Counted from the stretch's first letter, positions 9,996 through 20,377 are shown. The stretch: DNA of 64,000 nt from Gp13-AA77 sp035949375 (GCA_035949375.1 DASZIG010000049.1:124001-188000); one strand, 5' to 3'. Made by a program: numbers and translations. Notes: generated by a model not told the origin, from the letters alone.

Positions 9996-10242
9996 TCATC
10001 GTTTTTCCTGCTGTCCACGTTTCGGGATGGCGGTCATGATCACCCGAAGGGCATTGTTCCAGCCTCCGTTGGATCGAGTGACCGACAATAATCTCGCGTC
10101 GCTCCTCGCTGGAGTGAAGTTCGTCATCGAACTCCCGCGCCAGAGGGTCGCAAAAGACGGTGACCGCCTCAGCAAACTCAACTTCGTGCTTCTTGATATT
10201 GCTTGTCGGCTTGCTTTCGTTCCACTCAAATCGCAAGCCCAT
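9996..10242 (-). pseudogene. Decayed BrnT-type ribonuclease toxin relic
   Basis: The N-terminal part reads like BrnT: GLRFEWNESKPTSNIKKH, then EVEFAEAVTVFCDPLA, then SSEERREIIVGHS. After about residue 58 the frame no longer matches. A BrnT-like C-terminus (ALRVIMTAIPKRGQQEKR then stop) continues in a different frame, and the usual beta-strand between the two parts is missing. This indicates a small deletion plus a frameshift. No BrnA antitoxin follows; the next gene on that side is the convergent porin. By family knowledge BrnT is an RNase toxin of a type II TA pair. It is inferred to be inactive. Confidence 0.6.
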
Positions 10243-10353
10243 TCGGTCAAGCTCTCATCGCCCCGCCGTACCCAGACATCGTCCCTTCATTTCGGCCCCT
10301 GTCACCGCTGTTTTGGTCCGGTTCCCGCATAGCTGAGTGTGGCACACATGAGC

Positions 10354-10383
10354 AAAAAGGGCGGGGATTTGTTCCCCGCCCTT
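10354..10383 (-). terminator. Intrinsic terminator downstream of groEL
   Basis: Read on the minus strand, an 11-bp perfect stem AAGGGCGGGGA / TCCCCGCCCTT with a 5-nt loop is followed directly by a run of T residues. It lies about 115 nt past the groEL stop and would end the groESL transcript. The rest of 10243-10498 holds no gene. Confidence 0.8.
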
Positions 10384-10498
10384 GGTTTGCTGCTGATTGC
10401 GATCTGAAAGCCGCAGGGCAAAAAGCGAGCCCTGCGCTACTGCCGAGGCAATGTCAGGGTAGCCCTAAGACCTAGCCCCTGACACCGGGCCCCTGCCT

Positions 10499-12172
<1,674 letters not shown>

Positions 12173-12328
12173 CTTCCATCCTCCCAGATTCTAATCTTTG
12201 ATTTTTTGATTCTCGTCTTTTGCCGTGTTGCCGGAGTCCGTGGCCGGTTGCCAGCTGCCCGTTGCAGAAGCCCCTCACTCTGTCGAGCCGGCCGCTGCGA
12301 CGGACAACGGACCACGCACAACGATCAG

Positions 12329-12643
12329 TTACTTCTTGCCGCCCGCAGCCTTCGACGCATGTTCGATCACGCCGAGCACTTCGTCCTCACGGATGATCAG
12401 GTATTCTTCGCCGTCCAGCTTGATCTCAGTGCCGGAGTATTTGCCGAACAGAATGCGGTCACCAACCTTCACGTCGAGGGGAATGAGCTCGCCCTTCTCG
12501 CGCTTCCCCTTGCCCACCGCCATCACTTCGGCTTCCTGCGGCTTCTCCTTGGCGCTGTCGGGGATGATGATTCCGCCCTTCACGGTTTCCTTCTCTTCAA
12601 TCCTCTTGATCACGATACGATCATGGAGAGGTCTCACGTTCAT
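12329..12643 (-). CDS. groS: Co-chaperonin GroES (10 kDa)
   Basis: 104 aa. Forms the heptameric lid of GroEL. N-terminal NVRPLHDRIVIKRIEEKE and the mobile-loop segment TVKGGIIIPDSAKEKPQEAE are diagnostic. The C-terminal half contains VGDRILFGKYSGTEIKLDGE and EYLIIREDEVLGVIE. The ATG follows an AAGGAG Shine-Dalgarno. It is the first gene of groES-groEL, with CIRCE and promoter about 160-210 bp upstream. The C-terminal extension ASKAAGGKK is slightly longer than usual but unremarkable. Confidence 0.97.
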   Translation of the reverse strand: MNVRPLHDRIVIKRIEEKETVKGGIIIPDSAKEKPQEAEVMAVGKGKREKGELIPLDVKVGDRILFGKYSGTEIKLDGEEYLIIREDEVLGVIEHASKAAGGKK

Positions 12644-12802
12644 CTTCGGTCTCCTTCCTGCTTTCGGTTGTTTGAGTTTGGTGCGGCGTTATACGATTTG
12701 CCGGACTCCAGCCGGCCCCATTCGGACCGCTGTTCCCTCGGGTGATTCGCCGTCGCCCGGTCGCACACAGACGGAGCTCCGTCGGACGGCTCAAAGTCAC
12801 AT

Positions 12803-12829
12803 TTAGCACTCTCACCCGGAGAGTGCTAA
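12803..12829 (-). promoter_or_regulatory. CIRCE operator (HrcA binding site)
   Basis: A perfect consensus CIRCE: TTAGCACTC, nine bases, GAGTGCTAA. It lies upstream of groES and begins at the last base of the -10 box, so HrcA bound there would block transcription start. Because the two arms are exact inverted repeats it reads the same on both strands. Known role: heat-shock repression by HrcA, relieved when GroEL is titrated. No hrcA gene lies in the window. Confidence 0.95.
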
Positions 12830-12857
12830 TTTAGCCTGCGGAGCCTGGGCTTGTCAA
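12829..12857 (-). promoter_or_regulatory. groESL sigma70 promoter
   Basis: On the minus strand, TTGACA (12857-12852), a 17-nt spacer, then CTAAAT (12834-12829). The -35 is consensus, and the -10 touches the first arm of CIRCE, which is the usual architecture of HrcA-repressed promoters. The predicted start site falls inside CIRCE, so the operator would also be in the 5' leader. Confidence 0.8.
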
Positions 12858-12863
12858 GCAAAA

Positions 12864-13167
12864 TCACGGAGGCGGGCAGGAGCGCTCCGGTTGCGGGTCG
12901 AGAAACCAGAGCATCGCAAGGAGGTCGCGCCACACCGCTTCCAGCTCTTGCGTGTCGCCCTTCAGGCGCTGAAGGCTCCGGATGGCGCGTGGCGGCAGGG
13001 CCAGGGTGCCGCGAGTTCAGGGCGGCGCCGCCGACGTCCGGCTCGCGTCTTGGGGCCGGAGGTACTGGCGGCGTTGCGGCGCCGCGCTTCCGAGGTGTCA
13101 AGTTGAGCTTCCGGGCCAGAGAATCTCTCAGGCGAGCGACCGCCGTCATGTACTGGTCGTATAACAT
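12864..13167 (-). pseudogene. Possible frameshifted small ORF upstream of groES
   Basis: Starting from ATG at 13167, one frame gives a helix-like N-terminus (MLYDQYMTAVARLRDSLARK) and a Pro/Arg-rich middle. A second frame then gives an amphipathic C-terminus (SLQRLKGDTQELEAVWRD, then LLAMLWFLDPQPE) ending at a TGA at 12864-12866. Joined by one frameshift they would make a protein of about 100 aa. Neither half was recognised. It is on the same strand as groES, just before its promoter. It may be a dead gene, a sequencing indel, or chance. Confidence is low. Confidence 0.2.
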
Positions 13168-13620
13168 AGCGTTAATGATGTGTCAATAAGGTTATTTAAA
13201 CCGGCGCCAGCCTGCTCCCGCTAACCTTAAGGCGCGCGGTACCATTGGGTAATATTGTTCCGTCAACCGATTGGTACAATCTACTTCAACATCTAGTTTA
13301 CTATACGGTACATCAAGTTAGAAGCTCGTCGCAATGAGACGGTCCCGGGCTTAAAGTACGGTAACTGTCACAATTCGCTACACCGGTCGGCAAAAAGCAA
13401 GCCATTACGCCGGATTCTCGCTATAAACCGGCTTTTGAACCAGCTTCGTATGCGCGGCACTGACAGTAGAAAGTAATAACTGTTAAGGGACTTGACGAAT
13501 GTTTTAGGTGCTGATAAAACCTAAAACACTTTGCTACTAGTTGTTTTAAAAGTAGCGAACCTGCCCTCATCTTACCGAGAAGGGGGGGGGTCGGTGATCT
13601 ATTGAATGAGGAGGTTCGTA
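13168..13620. other. AT-rich intergenic island with inverted repeats and a G9 tract
   Basis: No gene is recognised. The base composition is visibly more AT-rich than the flanking DNA. It holds three symmetric elements. The first is GTACCATTGGGT / ACCGATTGGTAC (13239-13277, 10 of 12 matches). The second is GCCGG / CCGGC with TTTT after it (13409-13436). The third is the perfect 10-bp repeat TGTTTTAGGT / ACCTAAAACA with a 9-nt loop (13500-13528). A run of nine G residues (13582-13590) lies 30 nt upstream of the GTG start of the following gene. These are likely regulatory signals of the choice-of-anchor P gene. Confidence 0.5.
13500..13528. promoter_or_regulatory. Perfect 10-bp inverted repeat, possible operator
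   Basis: TGTTTTAGGT, nine bases, ACCTAAAACA. The symmetry and its position about 95 nt before the next start codon fit a dimeric regulator site, or a hairpin in the leader. A TTGACG sequence immediately upstream (13492-13497) could be a -35 box, but no good -10 follows at standard spacing. Confidence 0.4.
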
Positions 13621-14913
13621 GTGCATAGTGCAACAGTTAGGATCTCGACATCGTCAAGAGCTGTGGGGCGGCTTCTGTGCGCGCTGGTTTCGGTCATCGC
13701 CGGAATCGGGCTCGCTGCCGCAAACAGTTCCGCTCAAACCAACTCAACGCTGCTGTACGCGGCGTCCGCTTATGGTACTTACGCCACCGTCGGCAACGTA
13801 GTCACGGTGGGTAAGACGGCCCCGGTGATGATCAGCACGCAGTGCGGCACGGCGCAGGTCGGAGTCTCGAAGACTGGCACATCAGCGTCCGTCTCCGATC
13901 CTCCATTGCTCTCGACCGGCGTCACCAATACCAGCGCCTCGAGCGCCCTGAACGTGGCGACCAGCAGTTCCACCGTTGCATCGCTCAGCCTGCTTTCCGG
14001 CCTGGTCACTGCTTCAGCAGTGACGGCGGTCAGCACAACCAGCGTGAACAGCGAAGGCGCGTTCGAGGAGAGCGGTACCGGTTCCAATTTCACCAACCTG
14101 GTGATCGCGGGAATTCCTTTCATAGGCACGCCCGCGCCCAACACCACCGTTCCCCTGCTTGGTTTCGGTAGCGTGGTGTTGAATCAGCAGACCATCGTTC
14201 AAACCGCAACTTCCGCTCACTTGACCGTGAACATGATCGACATCTCGATCACGGTTACCAACATCCTGGGCATCCCTGTGGGCACCCAGATCATTGTGGC
14301 CGACGCTTACAGCAGCCTCCTCGAGGTCAGATCACCGGCGGCTCTGGGCGGCGAAGCTTACGGAACCCAAATCATCGGTCAACTCGTTACCTCCAGTCCT
14401 ACTGCTCCGGCGATCGAACCCTGCACCGGAACTGGCGGAAGGACCGTCACAAAGACGCTGGCCGGCGTCACCATACCTCTGGTCCTGAGTTCCGGGACCA
14501 TTACCGACACCGCTGAAGGGACGGCCACCTCCGCTGGCGCGAACGGGGAAACGTCGGACACGATTCAGGGAGTGAACCTGCTTTCGGGGGTCGTGACGGC
14601 TGACGTGATTTCGGACCAGGCAAACGGCTCAACGTCGGACGGCATCCACCTGACGTTGACGACCTCGGGCTCCTTCACCAACATTGTGGTGTTAGGTCAG
14701 CCCGGGATTAACGACAACGTACCCCCAAACACCAGGGTCCCGCTGGCAGGCTTCGGTACCCTCTGGTTGCACCGGATCGTCACCACAGCTGACAGCATTG
14801 AGATCAGGATGCTGGAGATTCAGATCACGGAAGAGAATGTCTTGGGGCTTCCGATCGGGGCCGATATTCGCGTCGGCGACTCCTCGATTGCACTGCTCAG
14901 CGCCAGCGACTAG
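13621..14913 (+). CDS. Choice-of-anchor P family secreted protein
   Basis: 430 aa. The GTG at 13621 is chosen because AGGAGG (13609-13614) lies 6 nt before it; an in-frame ATG five codons earlier would place the Shine-Dalgarno inside the gene. The signal peptide runs through LLCALVSVIAGIGLAAANS, with cleavage near SSA-QT. The mature protein is Ser/Thr-rich with two similar halves. Each carries a segment of the type SNFTNLVIAGIPF...PNTTVPLLGFGSVVLNQQ and an IPVGTQIIVADAYSSL-like end (second copy: GSFTNIVVLGQP, then PNTRVPLAGFGTLWLH). This pattern fits the choice-of-anchor P family. The function is unknown; it is probably extracellular or surface-attached. Confidence 0.75.
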   Translation: MHSATVRISTSSRAVGRLLCALVSVIAGIGLAAANSSAQTNSTLLYAASAYGTYATVGNVVTVGKTAPVMISTQCGTAQVGVSKTGTSASVSDPPLLSTGVTNTSASSALNVATSSSTVASLSLLSGLVTASAVTAVSTTSVNSEGAFEESGTGSNFTNLVIAGIPFIGTPAPNTTVPLLGFGSVVLNQQTIVQTATSAHLTVNMIDISITVTNILGIPVGTQIIVADAYSSLLEVRSPAALGGEAYGTQIIGQLVTSSPTAPAIEPCTGTGGRTVTKTLAGVTIPLVLSSGTITDTAEGTATSAGANGETSDTIQGVNLLSGVVTADVISDQANGSTSDGIHLTLTTSGSFTNIVVLGQPGINDNVPPNTRVPLAGFGTLWLHRIVTTADSIEIRMLEIQITEENVLGLPIGADIRVGDSSIALLSASD

Positions 14914-14945
14914 CGCCTTAACCCATTACGCGTTTGTACCTGCAC

Positions 14946-14982
14946 GGGGCATCGGCAATAACGCCGGTGCCCCTTGCATTTT
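14946..14982 (+). terminator. Intrinsic terminator after the choice-of-anchor P gene
   Basis: The stem GGGGCATCGGC / GCCGGTGCCCC (one wobble pair) with a 6-nt loop is followed by TTGCATTTT, 33 nt past the stop codon. It also lies at the 3' end of the convergent SnoaL-like gene, which it may help terminate. Confidence 0.7.
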
Positions 14983-14996
14983 GAGCGGAGAACGGA

Positions 14997-15575
14997 CTAT
15001 GGCCGATCGGGCGCGTTGGGGCGCTCGCCCGGAGGCATAGCGGAATAGTGCACGTGGACCAGAACCCACTGGTGCGGGCCCGCCTTGCGATAGATTTGCG
15101 TCTCGCGGCCGCTCGTCTGGACCCTGGACCCGTCCTTCCTGGTCTTGGCAGCGAAGGTCCAGGAAAACTCCGCCCAGGCTGAGTCGCCGTAAGCGTGCAC
15201 CTGGATATCGCGCGGCGTAAGGGTCCGCTGGGAGAAACCGGCTTCCATGATGTCCTGATAGAAGTTCTTCTTCACCTGATCCCAGCCATGCTCTTCTCCA
15301 CCGGGGTAAATCAGCAAGACGTCCGGCGTATTGGACCAGACCGAGGAGGCCAGGGCGAGATCAACGGGTTCCCGATTGACGGCTTCAGCGTACTTCGCAA
15401 TGAGTTCCCTGATCTCGTCCGCTGCGGCGGCGCTCTCCGGCGCGCCGGTGGAGGGCGGGGCAGCCGTCGCCTGGCCGTGATCCTGCGGAGCAGCCATACC
15501 CCGCGCGCCACCGAGCAGCGTCAAGACCAGCGCCATCTGAAGCGGCCGGACGAACCTGGCTTTTCGATCGCGCAT
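14997..15575 (-). CDS. SnoaL-like / nuclear transport factor 2 fold protein, secreted
   Basis: 192 aa. An N-terminal signal peptide (Arg/Lys-rich start, then PLQMALVLTLLGGARGMAA) and a Pro/Ala linker precede an NTF2-like domain from about residue 52. That domain has a helix IRELIAKYAEAVNREPVDLA, then a beta-rich part (VWSNTPDVLLIYPGGEEHGW, then VHAYGDSAWAEFSWTF, then HQWVLVHVHYSAMP). This is the DUF4440/SnoaL arrangement. Such domains bind small hydrophobic ligands or act as isomerases or cyclases, but no catalytic assignment is possible here. It is on the same strand as, and just downstream of, the sugar porter (32 bp gap), so the two may be co-transcribed. Confidence 0.75.
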   Translation of the reverse strand: MRDRKARFVRPLQMALVLTLLGGARGMAAPQDHGQATAAPPSTGAPESAAAADEIRELIAKYAEAVNREPVDLALASSVWSNTPDVLLIYPGGEEHGWDQVKKNFYQDIMEAGFSQRTLTPRDIQVHAYGDSAWAEFSWTFAAKTRKDGSRVQTSGRETQIYRKAGPHQWVLVHVHYSAMPPGERPNAPDRP

Positions 15576-15607
15576 ATTCAGCCCTGGTCGCCCCGATTAA
15601 GCGGCTT

Positions 15608-16936
15608 TCAGGTTGTGATGCCGAGGCGATGCTGCATCTCCTCCAGGGTAACGCCTTTCGTCTCGGGGTAAATGAAGAGCACCACGAAGAATTGAATCAC
15701 GGTCATGGCTGTGAAGAAAACAAAAGGCCAGGCCCCGGAACGGGCCGCCATCACCGGAAAGACGAGGGAGATCGCAAAGTTCATGATCCAGTGCGAGAAG
15801 CTGCCGAGGCTCTGTCCCTTGGCGCGAACCTGGGTGGGGAAGATTTCGCCGATGTACACCCAGATCACCGCGCCCTGCGAGAAGGCGAAGCAGGCGATGT
15901 AAGCGATCAGCAGCCAGATCAGCAGATCCTGATGCTGATGGAGGGAGAAGATCAGCGAAACGCCGCCGAGGCAGGCGGCATTGCCCACCGCTCCGATCAG
16001 CAGCAGGGTCTTGCGGCCAAGCTTGTCGATGAGCGACATCGCAATCATCGTAAACACCAGGTTGGTGGCGCCCACGGCGACCGCCTGCAGGTCACCGGAA
16101 ACCTTGCCGAACCCGGCCTTGAAGAAAATGTCGTTGAGGTAATAGAGGATGGCGTTGATGCCTTCCAACTGATTGAACATGCCGATGCTGGCCGCAAGGA
16201 AGACGGGCATGCGGTACTTCCACGAAAAGAGACGCTCCCCGCCGGCTTCGCCGGTTTCGAGCGAGTGAAGAATGTCCTGGAGATCGCGCTCGTAATCAGG
16301 ATCGCCGGTCAGTCGCAGCACGGCGCGCGCCTCGTCAAGGCGTCCTTTTTTCACCAGCCAGCGCGGGCTGCGCGGAATGGTGAAGAGCATCGCGAAAAAG
16401 AGCGCGGCCGGGAAACCCGCCACGCCGAACTTCCAGCGCCACTCCGAAGGCCCAAGCGAGGCAAGACCCACCAGGTAATTGGAGAGGTAGGCAAGCAGGA
16501 TGCCGCCCACTACGTTGAATTGGAAGAAACCGACCAGGCGCCCGCGCCACTTGGCCGGCGCGATTTCGGCGATGTACATGGGCGCGAGAACCGACGAGCC
16601 GCCGATGCCGAGTCCGCCGATGAAGCGGGCCAACACCAGCGCGTCCCAGTTCCAGGCGAAGGCGGATCCGAGGGCGGAAACGAGGTAGAACACCGCCATC
16701 CAGCGCAGGCTGTCGCGCCGGCCCCAGCGATCGCCCGGGACGCTCGCGAACAGTGCGCCGATCACTGTGCCCGCGAGCGCACTTGACACGGTTACTCCCA
16801 GCAGGCCGGGGGTGAGGCTGTAGGCCTGAGTAAGACCCCGCGTGGTGCCGGAGATGACAGCAGTATCAAAGCCGAACAGCAGCCCGCCTAAGGCGGCCAC
16901 CACCGTGCTCTTGAGAAGGTATCCCTGGAGCTTCAT
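15608..16936 (-). CDS. Sugar porter family MFS transporter
   Basis: 442 aa, 12 predicted membrane helices. Sugar porter hallmarks are present. These are GGLLFGFDTAVISG in helix 1, the GDRWGRRDSLRW loop 2-3 motif, ARFIGGLGIGGSSVLAPMYI in helix 4, PESPRWL-like IPRSPRWLVKKGR after helix 6, NQLEGINAILYYLNDIFFKA in helix 7, DKLGRKTLLLIG in loop 8-9, and FIYPETKGVTLEEMQ at the C-terminus. It should import a hexose or pentose with protons across the inner membrane. The substrate cannot be told. The start has a GGAG Shine-Dalgarno 6 nt upstream. Confidence 0.92.
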   Translation of the reverse strand: MKLQGYLLKSTVVAALGGLLFGFDTAVISGTTRGLTQAYSLTPGLLGVTVSSALAGTVIGALFASVPGDRWGRRDSLRWMAVFYLVSALGSAFAWNWDALVLARFIGGLGIGGSSVLAPMYIAEIAPAKWRGRLVGFFQFNVVGGILLAYLSNYLVGLASLGPSEWRWKFGVAGFPAALFFAMLFTIPRSPRWLVKKGRLDEARAVLRLTGDPDYERDLQDILHSLETGEAGGERLFSWKYRMPVFLAASIGMFNQLEGINAILYYLNDIFFKAGFGKVSGDLQAVAVGATNLVFTMIAMSLIDKLGRKTLLLIGAVGNAACLGGVSLIFSLHQHQDLLIWLLIAYIACFAFSQGAVIWVYIGEIFPTQVRAKGQSLGSFSHWIMNFAISLVFPVMAARSGAWPFVFFTAMTVIQFFVVLFIYPETKGVTLEEMQHRLGITT

Positions 16937-17059
16937 CGGTACTCCGGAAATCCAAGTTCACCAGCCTACCTTTTTCAGCCGGGCGGCGCAAACGCTCGTT
17001 CCGGCAGAGAACTCGAGCCTGCACTACAATGCAGGTTGGGAGCCTCCTCCCAAGCCGGA

Positions 17060-17848
17060 TCAATACTCCACACGCATCAGGCACAGGCCTTGCGCCGGCG
17101 CGGTCGGTCCGGCGAGCGTCCGGTCCCGCGCCCGCAGGATTCGCACCACGTCGTCGGGTGCAAACCGGCCTCGCCCCACGTCGACCAGAGTACCCAGGAG
17201 GTTGCGGACCATGTGATGGAGGAATCCGCTGCCACAGACCTCGTAAGCCAGAATGCCGCTGCGCTCCCGCCGGAGAATCCTCGAGGAAAAGACGCTCCGC
17301 ACCATGGACGGTTCCGGGTCATCCTCGTCGGCTGAGCCTGCCGCGGCGAAGGAGGTGAAATCGTGCTCGCCTATGAAGACTTTTGCCCCCTCGGCCATCC
17401 GCCGGTGGTCGAGAGGGTACGGATAGTGCCAGACATAGCGCCAGAGAAAGGGCGAGCACACGTCCGACTGGAGAATCCGGTAGCGATAGGTTTTGGAACG
17501 GACGGCATAACGCGCGTGGAAGTCCGGAGCGACCTCGTCCACGGCGCGCACGCGGACGGACGGCGGCAGAGCGTCGTTCAGCGCCTTCTGGAGATTCGCG
17601 ACCGGGATGCGGCAGGAAGTGCTGAAGTTCGCGACCTGGGCGAGCGCGTGCACTCCAGCGTCGGTGCGCCCTGAAGCATAGATTTTCACAGGCCCGCCCA
17701 GTATTTTGGCGGCAGCGTCTTCGAGACAAGCCTGCACGGTCGGGAGAGTGGGCTGGCGCTGCCAGCCATGAAAGTCGGTACCGTCGTAGGACAGCAGCAG
17801 GCGCAGATTGCGCAGAGGCGCCGGCGCATCTCTCGTCGTACGGCTCAT
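17060..17848 (-). CDS. truA: tRNA pseudouridine(38-40) synthase TruA
   Basis: 262 aa, typical length. Isomerises uridines 38-40 of the tRNA anticodon stem to pseudouridine. The catalytic Asp is D63 in the motif ASGRTDAGVHALAQV. Other family motifs are LLLSYDGTDFHGWQRQP at the N-terminus, DFHARYAVRSKTYRYRI in the middle and SGFLHHMVRNLLGTLVDVGRG near the C-terminus. It is a single gene 123 bp upstream of the sugar porter on the same strand; no terminator is evident between them. Confidence 0.97.
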   Translation of the reverse strand: MSRTTRDAPAPLRNLRLLLSYDGTDFHGWQRQPTLPTVQACLEDAAAKILGGPVKIYASGRTDAGVHALAQVANFSTSCRIPVANLQKALNDALPPSVRVRAVDEVAPDFHARYAVRSKTYRYRILQSDVCSPFLWRYVWHYPYPLDHRRMAEGAKVFIGEHDFTSFAAAGSADEDDPEPSMVRSVFSSRILRRERSGILAYEVCGSGFLHHMVRNLLGTLVDVGRGRFAPDDVVRILRARDRTLAGPTAPAQGLCLMRVEY

Positions 17849-18307
17849 GGCCCAGATAGACTATCGAGGGTCGCGCCCGCTATCAAGCGACCTTTCGGGA
17901 GTTCGAGGGGCGCGCGAAAGCTGTCCATTTCCGGACATCGCATCGCACCAGCGGTCACCAGTGGCCCCGATGCAGATCGCTATGTCACGCTGATACAGTT
18001 ACTTACGGCGCGACCGTGGTGGAATCCTGCGTGCGGTTCATCGGTGTCCCGGAACTCGATCGCGGGGCTCTGATACACTTGGAAACCGCTGTCCCGAGCG
18101 CGGCGGCTGGCTCCGAGCAAACCTCTGCGCGTTATAAGCGATCTTGAGGCCAGTCTTCGGGCTGATCGTTCCGTGTTTCGCAACGCGACATCGGGGCTCC
18201 ACTTAAACGTACGCGGTGTGCCTTTGGCTGAAACTTCGCGTCCCAGAGTTTCGTAATTGTAGTTTGACTCGATAAAAGATCTCGCTCGGCAAGGAGAAGC
18301 ATAACCA
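17849..18307. other. Intergenic region between truA and the TolC-family gene
   Basis: 459 bp with no convincing gene on either strand. It must carry the divergent promoters of truA and the TolC-family gene. A GATAAA box near 18272 could serve as a -10 for the latter, without a clear -35. AAGGAGA (about 18290) is the Shine-Dalgarno of the TolC gene. Confidence 0.4.
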
Positions 18308-20371
18308 ATGAGACTTTCAAGCGCACGGGCGCTCGCAAAATACGTGTTATTCGCCTCGCTGGGGCTCGTTCTGAGCGTGGGTCCGCTTGCGGCCCAGCAA
18401 AACGGCGCTCCGACGCAAGCTCCCGCCGTCAGCACTCAGGGTTCGCAGGCGTCGCAGCCGACCGGCGGACTGGCTCCCGGGGCCACGAATCACGATTACA
18501 GCCAGAGCCATGCGTTTCCGAACATCTTCGCGCCCTACCTGCCCGAGCCGGTGCCCGAGCCGAGCTTAAACAACTCGCAGCTCCTCCACTCGCTGATGGT
18601 CAGCGGCAAGCTCGAACTCTCACTCGATGACGCCATCGCTCTCGCGATCGAGAACAACCTGACGATCGCCGTTCAGCGCTTCAACGTCCCGTTTGCCCAG
18701 CTCGACTTTCTGCGCGCCAAGGCGGGAGGCGCACCCCGTGGCGTGGCAGGAGCATTCCTCTCGAACGCTCTGTTCGCCGGAGCCGTCGGAGCCGGTTTGA
18801 GCAGTTCCAGCGGCGGCAGCAGCACGAGCGGCGGCGGCGCGCTCGGCGGCGGCGGTCCTATCAATATCGGCACCATATCCTGCTGCGATCCCGTAGCCGG
18901 GTTCAATTACGGTTGGGCCTACAACGTGAACCCGCTCAACTATCAGACTGTAAATCTCGCGCCCACCGTCGCGTCTCACATCACCAGCCTGAGCAGCTTC
19001 TTCGGCCAGGGGTTCTTAACGGGCACAAGTTACGCGGTCGGAATCAACGGCTTCCGTGAGAGCAGCACGTCGCCCGCAGCCTTGTTCAACCCTGAAGTAC
19101 CGACCGGGGCGTTTTTCGGGATCGATCAGCAACTGTTGAATGGCTTCGGCTACCGGGCGAACGCCAAATTCATCCGCATCGCCCAGAACGACCTGAAATT
19201 CGCCGACGCCGCCTTCCGTCTTCAGGTCAGCACGACGGTGGCCCAAGTTGTCAACGATTACTACACGTTGCTCTACGACCGTCAGAATGTGGGCGTCGCA
19301 GAGGAGGCCGTTAACTACTCCCAGCATCTCCTCGACGACAACAAGAAGCAGGTGCAAATCGGGACCCTCGCGCCTATCGAGGTGGTGCGCGCGGAGTCCG
19401 AGTTGGCCACGGACCAGCAGACCCTGATCGTGGCGCAGACTACCCTCAAGCAGCAGGAGCAAGTGCTGAAGACGGAGATCTCGAAACAGGTCACGCCGGA
19501 CCTGGCCGACCTCGAGATTGATCCGACCGATAAGTTCCCCGAGGCCGAGGCGGAGAATGTTCCTCCGGTCGATGAGGCCTTGCGCGTCGCGTACCAGAAT
19601 CGCCAGGAAATCACCGAGGCGGACCTGAACCTGGCCAATCAGGACATCACACTGAAGGCTGTCCGTAATGCGCTGTTACCCACCTTGACGGCCTATGCCA
19701 GCTACACGCCGTCCGGGTTGTCCGGTAACCAGGCGGTCTACGGCTGCCCGAACACCTATACCTTTAATCCGCTCGACAACACGTGCGCGCTGGGGTCCGC
19801 GATTCTCCCCGCCACGATTACGAGCACAAAGCCCGGAGGCATTTCGCAGTCCTTCTCGGGGCTGTTCCGCTCCAACTACCCTTATTACTCTTACGGCCTC
19901 AGCTTGTCGATCCCGATCCGCAACCGTACCGAGCAGGCGGACGCCGCCAGAGCGCTGTTCGAGCAGCGCCAGTTGCAAACCCAGCTCCAGGTGCAGAAGA
20001 ACACCATCGCTCAGGACGTGCGCAACGCGGAGATCGCCGTCACGCAGGCGAAGGCCCAGATCAATGCCACCATCAAAGCGGTCGATCTGGCCCGCCAGAC
20101 GCTGGACGCAGATCAGAAGAAGTTCCAACTGGGCGAGAGCACGACGTTTCAGTTGATCCAGGACCAGCGGGACCTGACAACGGCCGAGGGCAACCAGTCG
20201 AAGGCGTTTCAGACGTTGGCCACCGCCTTGACGCAGTTCACCCAGGCCACGGGCACGACGCTCGATCGTTATCACGTTCAGTTAACTGACGCCAAGAACG
20301 GCAAGGTGGCTCATCCACCGAACATCCCTGGAGCGCCGCCTGTTCAGGGGAACGTCGGGTTATCACAATAA
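18308..20371 (+). CDS. TolC family outer-membrane efflux protein
   Basis: 687 aa, longer than the usual 430-500. The signal peptide covers YVLFASLGLVLSVGPLAAQ. Two TolC-type repeats are visible. The first begins LELSLDDAIALAIENNLTIAVQRFN (about residues 100-125). The second half holds QNRQEITEADLNLANQDITLKAVRNALLPTL and the coiled-coil QNTIAQDVRNAEIAVTQAKAQ-like region. The line VGVAEEAVNYSQHLLDDNKKQVQIGTLAPIEVVRAESELA is typical of the alpha-barrel. A Gly/Ser-rich insertion (about residues 145-200) and a second insert with Cys pairs (GCPN...NTCALG, about residues 475-495) account for the extra length. It should form the periplasm-spanning outer-membrane duct of an exporter. It lies 253 bp upstream of an ABC ATPase and permease fusion on the same strand, which are its likely partners. 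Confidence 0.88.
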   Translation: MRLSSARALAKYVLFASLGLVLSVGPLAAQQNGAPTQAPAVSTQGSQASQPTGGLAPGATNHDYSQSHAFPNIFAPYLPEPVPEPSLNNSQLLHSLMVSGKLELSLDDAIALAIENNLTIAVQRFNVPFAQLDFLRAKAGGAPRGVAGAFLSNALFAGAVGAGLSSSSGGSSTSGGGALGGGGPINIGTISCCDPVAGFNYGWAYNVNPLNYQTVNLAPTVASHITSLSSFFGQGFLTGTSYAVGINGFRESSTSPAALFNPEVPTGAFFGIDQQLLNGFGYRANAKFIRIAQNDLKFADAAFRLQVSTTVAQVVNDYYTLLYDRQNVGVAEEAVNYSQHLLDDNKKQVQIGTLAPIEVVRAESELATDQQTLIVAQTTLKQQEQVLKTEISKQVTPDLADLEIDPTDKFPEAEAENVPPVDEALRVAYQNRQEITEADLNLANQDITLKAVRNALLPTLTAYASYTPSGLSGNQAVYGCPNTYTFNPLDNTCALGSAILPATITSTKPGGISQSFSGLFRSNYPYYSYGLSLSIPIRNRTEQADAARALFEQRQLQTQLQVQKNTIAQDVRNAEIAVTQAKAQINATIKAVDLARQTLDADQKKFQLGESTTFQLIQDQRDLTTAEGNQSKAFQTLATALTQFTQATGTTLDRYHVQLTDAKNGKVAHPPNIPGAPPVQGNVGLSQ

Positions 20372-20377
20372 GATCCG

